Assembly (NCBI GenBank): GCA_002688875.1
Contig: NZDU01000022.1
Location: forward strand, 21,260-26,369
Direction: 5' to 3'
Source of the DNA: Candidatus Pacearchaeota archaeon
Lineage (GTDB): Archaea > Nanobdellota > Nanobdellia > Pacearchaeales > GW2011-AR1
DNA length: 5,110 bases
The stretch's first letter is position 1. The number at the start of each line of letters is the position of its first letter. Made by a program: the position numbers and the translations under genes. Of this stretch, positions 1 to 4,792 are shown piece after piece. The notes under the pieces were generated by a model that saw only the letters and a program-made list of their open reading frames with translations, ran no database searches and was not told the DNA's origin.

Positions 1-6
1 TTGTGA

Positions 7-1191
7 TTATTGTTTTAGGTGTGGAAGGCCATTGTGTTCTAATAAGTGATCAAAACAGAAAAGAGATTTTGGTTTGAAATCTAATTCAAAAAGGTCTTCG
101 GCTTTGAAATCTTTAAGTTCCTGTGGAAGGTAGTTAGGTGTTACAATCTGATGCCATTTAAGAAGGATTCTTTTTGGATCTTCTAATGAGGGTGATAATC
201 CAACGATTTCTAACTTACCCCAATCATGAGGAGCAATTAATACTCCTTTTTTAGCAAGGCCGTTTAGTTTTCTTTTTGATTCTGCTACTATTCTAAATGT
301 TTCTTCTAAAGGAATCCCATATTGTTCTACTCCTTTTACAGGCATAAATTGTATTAGATAGTAGGGCTGAATGTTGTTTTCTAAGAATTTATTTTGTAAT
401 TCTGTTAGTGTATCTACATTATCATTTACCCCTTTGATAATTACAGGTTGCCCATAAACTTGAACTCCACTTTCTTGCAACATTCTTAATGATTTTTGAG
501 ATTCTTGATCAATTTCTGAAGGGTGGTTATATTGGGCTATGATATTTATTCTTTTTCCATCTTGTTCATTTAATCTTTTAAAATATAATAGTAATTCTGG
601 ATCTTGAAATCTTGCTGGATCAAATGAAAGACCCTTAGTTGCAAATCTAATTGTTTTAATATTATCTGGTTTGGATATTTGTTCCAGTATATCTACTAAC
701 TGTTTTGTAGGTTTAGCTCCGGGATCTCCTCCAGTTAATAAGATATTATCTACTTCAGGATGTTGATTTAAATAATTTACAACTTTTTCTAGTTTCTTTT
801 TATATGGTTCTTTTGTTTTTTCTTCTACTCTAATCTCACCAACTTTATAGCAGAACTGACAATTGGCAAAACAAAAATCATCTATATGAAAAAGCAATGT
901 TTTTAGATATTTGTGCTGAATATAGTGTGTATTTTCTTTTCTTACTTTAGCATTAGCGTATGGATCAAATCTTCCCTCAAATGGTTTGGAGTTGGTGGGA
1001 GGTAGTATTATATTTAATAATTGAGATCTAGAAAGTCCTGATTCTGATTCTATTAATTTTGTGTAATGTTCAGTAACTTTAAAAGGCATATATGATTCTC
1101 TAAGAGAGTCAGTTCTTTCTTTCTTTTCTTGATCTGATAACTTAATTCTCTTTGCGAAACTATCAAAGTTTGTTTCAATATTTGATTTCAT
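7..1191 (-). CDS. KamA-family radical SAM, PLP-dependent aminomutase-like protein
   Basis: Complete 394-residue protein resembling lysine 2,3-aminomutase (about 415 residues in bacteria). Family members use a [4Fe-4S] cluster and S-adenosylmethionine to make a radical that moves an amino group on a PLP-bound amino acid; the protein is expected to be cytosolic. The radical SAM motif CFANCQFC is at residues 107-114 (CxxxCxxC), followed by the glycine-rich LTGGDPG at 152-158, typical of KamA. The family's PLP loop PGGGGK appears as PHDWGK (321-326), keeping the lysine (K326). By alignment from memory, the two Asp residues that hold the lysine side chain in the clostridial enzyme correspond to M283 and I319, so the substrate is probably not lysine. 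The start is the ATG at 1191, with no ribosome-binding site and a weak TATA upstream, so the transcript may be near-leaderless. It is divergent from the Lrp-like regulator, a likely controller. Family assignment is strong; substrate is unknown. Confidence 0.85.
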   Translation of the reverse strand: MKSNIETNFDSFAKRIKLSDQEKKERTDSLRESYMPFKVTEHYTKLIESESGLSRSQLLNIILPPTNSKPFEGRFDPYANAKVRKENTHYIQHKYLKTLLFHIDDFCFANCQFCYKVGEIRVEEKTKEPYKKKLEKVVNYLNQHPEVDNILLTGGDPGAKPTKQLVDILEQISKPDNIKTIRFATKGLSFDPARFQDPELLLYFKRLNEQDGKRINIIAQYNHPSEIDQESQKSLRMLQESGVQVYGQPVIIKGVNDNVDTLTELQNKFLENNIQPYYLIQFMPVKGVEQYGIPLEETFRIVAESKRKLNGLAKKGVLIAPHDWGKLEIVGLSPSLEDPKRILLKWHQIVTPNYLPQELKDFKAEDLFELDFKPKSLFCFDHLLEHNGLPHLKQ

Positions 1192-1203
1192 TGTAGAAAT
1201 AGC

Positions 1204-1222
1204 ATTAAACTACTTGTTTAAT
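1204..1222. promoter_or_regulatory. Perfect inverted repeat, candidate operator of the aminomutase gene
   Basis: The sequence ATTAAAC-TACTT-GTTTAAT is a perfect 7+7 bp palindrome with a 5-bp spacer, lying 13-31 bp before the start codon of the minus-strand aminomutase gene. It overlaps that gene's best TATA candidate. Lrp/AsnC proteins commonly bind AT-rich dyads of this size, and the next gene encodes one. The symmetry is seen directly; the operator role is inferred. AT-rich DNA produces some dyads by chance. Confidence 0.4.
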
Positions 1223-1226
1223 TTAT
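1217..1226 (-). promoter_or_regulatory. Weak TATA box candidate for the aminomutase gene
   Basis: On the minus strand this reads ATAAATTAAA, about 26-35 bp before the ATG at 1191. Start-site spacing from an archaeal TATA box would give a transcript with a leader of only a few bases. No clear purine-rich BRE precedes it, and the whole region is AT-rich, so this is only the best available candidate. Confidence 0.3.
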
Positions 1227-1237
1227 TATCTGGTAGA

Positions 1238-1289
1238 ATATTAATCTAAATAGGAAAAAGTTTAAATATAATCCTATTTTAGTTAATAT
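1238..1289. promoter_or_regulatory. 17-bp imperfect inverted repeat flanking the regulator's TATA box
   Basis: The left arm (1238-1254, ATATTAATCTAAATAGG) and right arm (1273-1289, CCTATTTTAGTTAATAT) are inverted copies matching at 14 of 17 positions; the mismatches resolve almost fully with a one-base shift. Arm centres are about 35 bp apart. The BRE/TATA element lies between them and the right arm abuts the start codon at 1290. Two inverted sites bracketing the promoter fit autorepression by a multimeric Lrp-type protein. The repeat is seen; the function is inferred. Confidence 0.45.
1252..1270 (+). promoter_or_regulatory. BRE/TATA promoter of the Lrp-like regulator gene
   Basis: A purine-rich BRE-like stretch (AGGAAAAAG, 1252-1260) directly precedes a TATA box (TTTAAATATA, 1261-1270), the classic archaeal order. 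The box centre is about 24 bp before the ATG at 1290, so transcription should begin at or within a few bases of the start codon. No Shine-Dalgarno sequence is present, which agrees with a leaderless mRNA. Confidence 0.7.
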
Positions 1290-2255
1290 ATGAAATTAGA
1301 TAGTCGAGATTGGAAGATTCTTTATAATTTGGATAAAAATGCTAGGGAATCTGCTAAGAAGATAGGAAAACCCTTAAGACTTTCAAAAGAAGCGGTAAGT
1401 TATAGAATTAGGAATTATGAAAAAGAAGGAGTGATAAAAAATAAGTATGTGGTTCTTAATACTCCTACTCTTGGTTTTTTGCATTATAAGTTTTTATTGA
1501 AATTGCAAGATGTTACTCATGAGAAAGAAGAAAAGATTATTGACTTTTTTGTAAGACATCCTAAGGTAATTTGGTGTGTTAAGGCATATGGTTCATGGGA
1601 TCTAAGTGTTTCTTATCTGGTAAAGAATGTTAGTGAAATTAGTGAGTTGACAAAACAATTAAATTTGAAATATGGGGATTATATTAAAGAGAGATCAATT
1701 TCTCAAATAATTGAGTCTCCAACTTATACTAAAGAGTATCTTATAGGAAATAAATCTGGGGATGAATTCCAGTATAAAGAGATTGATAGGGTTGTTGATG
1801 TAGATAAGCTTGAACATAATCTTCTTGTTGAATTATCGCGTGATGCCTCTCAAACAAATTTAGAGCTTGCGGATAAATTAAAAACTTCAAGAGATGTTGT
1901 TATATATAGAATTAAACAATTGGTAAAGAAAGGGGTGATACAGACATTTAGGACAAGTCTTAATTATGAGAAATTGGGAATTTCTTATTATAAACTTATG
2001 TTTAATTTTTTAAATTTTAATGAGGATAGAGAGAAAGAATTTTTTGAGTTTTGCAAAAATAATTCTAATATTGTACAAGCAATAAAATATGCTGGTCCTT
2101 GGGAAATAGAGGTAGAAATTGAGGTATTTTCTGAGAAGGAGTTTTATGAGTTACTTTTTGAATTGAGGCAGAAGTTTAGTAAAATAATAAGGTCTTATGA
2201 GATATTGAAGTTGGAAGATAAGAAGATGAATTATTATCCTTTTAAGAAAAGGTAG
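1290..2255 (+). CDS. Tandem double Lrp/AsnC-family transcriptional regulator
   Basis: 321-residue protein made of two Lrp-like units in a row; classical Lrp/AsnC proteins have one unit of about 150 residues. Unit 1 has a winged HTH at about 4-50 (LDSRDWKILYNL, then LSKEAVSYRIRNYEKEGVI) and an alpha/beta ligand-binding (RAM-like) domain at about 62-142. Unit 2 repeats this with an HTH at about 172-217 (LEHNLLVEL, then TSRDVVIYRIKQLVKKGVI) and a RAM-like domain at about 230-306. Matching positions carry AYGSWDL (99-105) and YAGPWEI (267-273). One chain thus mimics an Lrp dimer. Family members sense amino acids or related small molecules and bind AT-rich dyads. The divergent aminomutase gene and the palindromes between the genes suggest local and self control. 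The start is set by the promoter, giving a leaderless message. The effector is unknown. Confidence 0.85.
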   Translation: MKLDSRDWKILYNLDKNARESAKKIGKPLRLSKEAVSYRIRNYEKEGVIKNKYVVLNTPTLGFLHYKFLLKLQDVTHEKEEKIIDFFVRHPKVIWCVKAYGSWDLSVSYLVKNVSEISELTKQLNLKYGDYIKERSISQIIESPTYTKEYLIGNKSGDEFQYKEIDRVVDVDKLEHNLLVELSRDASQTNLELADKLKTSRDVVIYRIKQLVKKGVIQTFRTSLNYEKLGISYYKLMFNFLNFNEDREKEFFEFCKNNSNIVQAIKYAGPWEIEVEIEVFSEKEFYELLFELRQKFSKIIRSYEILKLEDKKMNYYPFKKR

Positions 2256-2294
2256 AGGGATTTTTCTCAAATTATATCTTTAACAACAGCATAC

Positions 2295-2304
2295 TTTATA
2301 TATA
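2295..2304 (+). promoter_or_regulatory. TATA box for the PolD operon
   Basis: TTTATATATA lies in the 165-bp gap between the regulator and DP1 genes and is a strong match to the archaeal TATA consensus. The preceding BRE (GCATAC) is weak. Transcription would start near 2324, leaving a leader of about 95 nt before the DP1 start codon. The box is nearly palindromic, so antisense initiation into the regulator gene cannot be excluded. A short T-run at 2261-2265, just after the regulator's stop codon, may help terminate the upstream transcript. Confidence 0.55.
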
Positions 2305-2324
2305 AAAGGGATTAATTTATCTTG

Positions 2325-2420
2325 TAGTTTAGACAGAGCAAAATTAGTGATTTTTGAGATGATGGTATGTTAAAAGCGCGAACGAAGTGAGCGCGTATTA
2401 AATAAAAATTAAAGGTAAAA
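2325..2420 (+). other. Predicted 5' leader of the PolD operon
   Basis: Stretch between the predicted start site and the DP1 ATG. It contains a four-codon mini-ORF (ATG 2359, MMVC, TAA at 2371-2373), a GC-rich hairpin (2376-2394) and a weak ribosome-binding site (AAAGGT, 2411-2416) 4 nt before the ATG. No tRNA, known riboswitch or longer ORF was recognised. The extent depends on the inferred promoter. Confidence 0.4.
2376..2394 (+). other. GC-rich hairpin in the PolD leader
   Basis: GCGC-GA-AC-GAA-GT-GA-GCGC folds symmetrically. The outer GCGC arms pair, GA faces GA (possible tandem sheared G-A pairs), AC pairs with GT, and GAA is the loop. It is the only GC-rich island in an otherwise strongly AT-rich gap. 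It resembles the short GCGAACGAAGTGAGCGC-type repeat elements found scattered in many prokaryotic genomes (from memory). It could be a leader regulatory element, a terminator remnant or a dispersed repeat copy. Confidence 0.5.
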
Positions 2421-4253
2421 ATGAGTGAGATATTAAAATTATTTATGGAGAAAGGGTTTCTTTTGGATAAAGAGATGTTGGAATTTTTGAATGAATTGGA
2501 TGATGGGAGGGTGGCTAGTGAGATTATTGATAAGATTGCGGTTGTTTCGCATAAGAAGGTGATTACTAAGAATTTAGTGGATGATAATATTGAGAAAATA
2601 AAACCTTTGTTGGTTGAGTTGGATGGGGAGAAGAGGAAGTTGGTTGATAAGTATTTTGTTAATATTAGTATAAGTGTTGAGGTTAAGAAAGAGAGAGGGG
2701 TTGAGGATGAGGAAGTGGTTGTTGATGCTAGTACGATTTCGGGTTCTACAGTTAGTTCAAATATTAATGTTGAGAAAGAAATTGAGAGGGGTAGTGTTAA
2801 GATACTTTCGAGTCCGATTGGAGTTAGTAAGAAAATAGAGTGTAGGGATTTTGTTAAGCATTTTAGGAATCGGTATAATGGAATGAAGAAGTTGTTGCAA
2901 GAGAGGCCGGAGTTGGATAATTTGATAAGTATTGATAAAATAAGTGGGAATAATGATATTTCGATTATTGGGATTGTTAGTGAGAAGAGGATTACGAAGA
3001 ATGGGAATTTGATTTTGAATGTTGAGGATCTTACGGGGAAAGCTAGACTTTTGATTAATCAGAATAAGGAGGATGTTTTTGAAAAGAGTAAGGAGATTTT
3101 GTTGGATGATATTATTGGGTTTAATTGTAATGGGGATAGGGAGTTTTTGTTTGTTAATGATTTTTTTTATCCGGATTGTTTTTTGAAAGAGAAGAGGAGA
3201 TTGGACGAAGAGGATTATGCGATTTTTATTTCGGATTTGCATATAGGTAGTGGTAATTTTCTTGCTGAGAATTTTGGTAATTTTATTGATTGGTTGAATG
3301 GGAAGGATTGTGATGAGGGTCAGAAGGAGGTTTTGAAGAGGATTAAATATATGTTTGTTGTTGGGGATACTATTGATGGGGTGGGGGTTTATCCGGGGCA
3401 GGAGAAGGATCTTGTTGTTAAGGATATTAAGGAGCAGTATAAAATTTTGGCTGAGTTTTATGAGAGGATTCCTAAACATATTAGTATAATTCAATGTGCT
3501 GGGCAGCATGATGCAGTTAGGGTTGCTGAGCCTCAGCCTCCAGTTGGGGAGGATTTTGCGGAATGTTTGCAGGATATTGAGAATTTGTATTTAGTTAGTA
3601 ATCCTAGTTTTGTGGAGATTGGGGGTGAAGGGAATGGGGTTGGTGGAGGGGGTGTGGTTGATAAGGGAGAGGTGGTTGGTGAAAGTGGCGAGGTTAGTGG
3701 TGGTGGTGAGGATGTGGTTGGTGAAAGTGGTGGAGGGGTTGGTGGTGAGGGGAAAGAGGGGATAAAGGTTTTGATGTATCATGGGGCGAGTATGCATGGG
3801 ATGATAGGGGAGATTGAGGAATTGAGGTTGAATAAAGCACATGCTCATCCTGCTCGGGTGATAAAACATATTTTATTGCGTCGGCATTTAGCTCCGACTC
3901 ATGGGGCTACTACTTATATTCCTAATAGTAGTGGGGATCCGATGTTGATTAGTGAGGTTCCGGATGTTATTACGACGGGGGATTTGCATAGGACGGATAT
4001 TGATAGTTATAATAATGTGTTGATTGTGGCGAATAGTTGTTGGCAGGCGATGACTGCTTTTGAGGAGAAGGTTGGGAATAATCCGGATCCTTGTAAGGTG
4101 CCTATTTTGAATTTGAAGACTAGGGCTATTAAGATATTGGATTTTAGTGATGGGGATGAAGGTGAGGGGGAGGAAGTTGAAGGTGGTGAGGATGGTGAGG
4201 ATGGTGGATCTAGTAATAATGGTGAGGATATTAAAGAAGTGAAAAATGGATGA
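2421..4253 (+). CDS. polB: DNA polymerase D small subunit (DP1), exonuclease subunit
   Basis: 610-residue DP1, the proofreading 3'-5' exonuclease subunit of archaeal replicative polymerase D, which partners with DP2. After a helical N-terminus (1-80) and an acidic linker (about 85-125) comes a DFVKHFRNRY segment (143-152). The OB fold follows at about 178-252, then the calcineurin-like phosphodiesterase domain at 265-575. Its motifs are SDLH (271-274), GDTIDGVGVYPGQ (315-327), GQHDAVRVAEPQPP (361-374), MYHG (452-455), RRHLAPTHG (487-495) and TGDLHR (519-524). Two metal-site motifs deviate from the family: GNHD is GQHD and GHVH is GDLH. A Gly-rich insertion (401-447) and an acidic tail (577-605) add length. 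The start ATG has a weak upstream AAAGGT, and the N-terminus fits the family. The end overlaps the Nudix start by 8 bp. The coding strand is very G/T-rich and C-poor. Identity is very secure; exonuclease activity is less certain. Confidence 0.95.
   Translation: MSEILKLFMEKGFLLDKEMLEFLNELDDGRVASEIIDKIAVVSHKKVITKNLVDDNIEKIKPLLVELDGEKRKLVDKYFVNISISVEVKKERGVEDEEVVVDASTISGSTVSSNINVEKEIERGSVKILSSPIGVSKKIECRDFVKHFRNRYNGMKKLLQERPELDNLISIDKISGNNDISIIGIVSEKRITKNGNLILNVEDLTGKARLLINQNKEDVFEKSKEILLDDIIGFNCNGDREFLFVNDFFYPDCFLKEKRRLDEEDYAIFISDLHIGSGNFLAENFGNFIDWLNGKDCDEGQKEVLKRIKYMFVVGDTIDGVGVYPGQEKDLVVKDIKEQYKILAEFYERIPKHISIIQCAGQHDAVRVAEPQPPVGEDFAECLQDIENLYLVSNPSFVEIGGEGNGVGGGGVVDKGEVVGESGEVSGGGEDVVGESGGGVGGEGKEGIKVLMYHGASMHGMIGEIEELRLNKAHAHPARVIKHILLRRHLAPTHGATTYIPNSSGDPMLISEVPDVITTGDLHRTDIDSYNNVLIVANSCWQAMTAFEEKVGNNPDPCKVPILNLKTRAIKILDFSDGDEGEGEEVEGGEDGEDGGSSNNGEDIKEVKNG
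3621..3761 (+). repeat. Gly/Val/Glu/Ser-rich low-complexity insertion in DP1
   Basis: Encodes DP1 residues 401-447, almost entirely G, V, E, S, D and K. It contains an in-frame direct repeat of 20 bp with one mismatch (3669-3688 and 3711-3730), which gives VVGESG twice, 14 residues apart. It separates the strands FVEI and IKVLMYHG, which in other DP1 proteins are joined by a short turn. It probably forms a flexible surface loop that grew by slippage of G/T-rich DNA. Bases 3690-3779 contain no C at all. Confidence 0.7.
4149..4232 (+). repeat. Acidic Gly/Glu/Asp-rich C-terminal tail of DP1
   Basis: Encodes DP1 residues 577-604 (DGDEGEGEEVEGG, then GEDGEDGG), a disordered acidic extension beyond the expected end of the phosphodiesterase fold near KILDF. 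The 9-bp unit GGTGAGGAT occurs in tandem at 4185-4193 and 4194-4202 and once more at 4221-4229, suggesting slippage expansion. Bases 4127-4209 are C-free. Confidence 0.65.
4236..4242 (+). promoter_or_regulatory. Possible ribosome-binding site for the Nudix gene
   Basis: GAAGTGA lies inside the end of DP1, 3 nt before the Nudix ATG, and differs by one base from the archaeal Shine-Dalgarno GAGGTGA. The spacing is short. Because the start overlaps the DP1 stop (ATGGATGA), ribosome re-initiation after DP1 may matter more than this site. Confidence 0.35.
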
Positions 4254-4791
4254 TAAGCATGTTGTTGCGATAACAGGGGTTATTGTTAAGGATGGGAAGT
4301 ATCTTATTACTAAGAGGAGTTTGGATAAGAAGGCTTTTCCTGGGAAGTGGACTGTTCCGGGAGGGAGGTTGGAGGTTGTTGATTATATTAATACTGAGAA
4401 GGATACGGGGGATCATTGGTATAATGTTTTGGAGAAAGTGTTGAGGAGGGAAGTTAAAGAAGAAGTTGGATTGGAGATTGGGAATATTAGATATTTGGCG
4501 AGTATGACTTTTATGAGGGGGGACGATCCGGCTTTGATTGTTAGTTTATTTGCTGATCATGTTAGTGGAGAGGTTGTGTTGGATGAGGAGAGTATTGATT
4601 ATAGATGGGTTGATTTGGAAGAGGCTAGAAGTTGTGATTTGATTGAGGGAATTTATGAGGAGTTGGAGATGTTGGATGAGTTGTTGAGAGGGGAGAAGAT
4701 TGGTGAGTGGAAGAGGAAGCAGGATGAGCAGGAAGTTGAGATGATTGGGGTTGATAGGTTTGAAATTAAAAATGGGTTTGAGAGGTATTAA
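4246..4791 (+). CDS. Nudix hydrolase encoded between the two PolD subunits
   Basis: 181-residue Nudix-fold protein. Family members cleave nucleoside diphosphates linked to another moiety, including damaged dNTPs, using Mg2+ held by the Nudix box. Visible features are an N-terminal strand (VVAITGVIVKDGKYLITKRS, 6-25), WTVPGGRLE (35-43) and the catalytic helix REVKEEVGL (68-76), which matches REUXEEXGU exactly. The box is split: its first Gly (G40) lies 28 residues before the helix Arg (R68) instead of 14, adding a loop of about 14 residues containing DTGDHWYNVLEK. A charged C-terminal segment (about 149-181) follows the fold. The start is the ATG overlapping the DP1 stop by 8 bp; DP2 starts 1 bp after the stop. 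This implies co-translation with the replicative polymerase and suggests, but does not prove, nucleotide-pool cleansing. The substrate cannot be read from the sequence. G/T-rich codon use matches its neighbours. Confidence 0.9.
   Translation: MDDKHVVAITGVIVKDGKYLITKRSLDKKAFPGKWTVPGGRLEVVDYINTEKDTGDHWYNVLEKVLRREVKEEVGLEIGNIRYLASMTFMRGDDPALIVSLFADHVSGEVVLDEESIDYRWVDLEEARSCDLIEGIYEELEMLDELLRGEKIGEWKRKQDEQEVEMIGVDRFEIKNGFERY
4782..4786 (+). promoter_or_regulatory. Ribosome-binding site of DP2
   Basis: GAGGT within the last codons of the Nudix gene is a good match to the archaeal anti-Shine-Dalgarno and lies 6 nt before the ATG at 4793. It supports that ATG as the DP2 start. Confidence 0.6.
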
Positions 4792-4792
4792 G

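Noticed and set aside
2341..2373. C/D-box small RNA suggested by GATGATGG in the gap before DP1
   Set aside because: Only a near match to the C box and no convincing D box or C'/D' pair at proper spacing.
2256..2420. tRNA or other structured RNA gene in the 165-bp gap
   Set aside because: No cloverleaf arms or T-loop consensus; too AT-rich apart from the short hairpin.
2757..3509. 250-codon open frame on the minus strand inside DP1
   Set aside because: It is codon-aligned with DP1, so its stops could appear only opposite TTA, CTA or TCA codons, which this G/T-style gene avoids. Its translation is Ile/Leu/Asn/Pro-rich with no domain. It is a shadow of codon usage.
3621..3761. CRISPR-like or minisatellite array in the repetitive G-rich segment
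   Set aside because: Repeats are short, imperfect, in frame with DP1 and without spacers; they encode a low-complexity loop.
3591..3869. 92-codon minus-strand open frame inside DP1
   Set aside because: Codon-aligned antisense shadow over the Gly-rich insertion; Thr/Pro/Asn-rich translation without recognisable features or ribosome-binding site.
4231..4416. 61-codon minus-strand open frame over the DP1/Nudix junction
   Set aside because: Codon-aligned with the Nudix gene and explained by the same absence of TTA/CTA/TCA codons.
4363..4473. Possible frameshift in the Nudix gene because the Nudix box spacing is wrong
   Set aside because: Both halves of the box are in the same frame with sensible sequence between and the same codon style, so an inserted loop is the better explanation.
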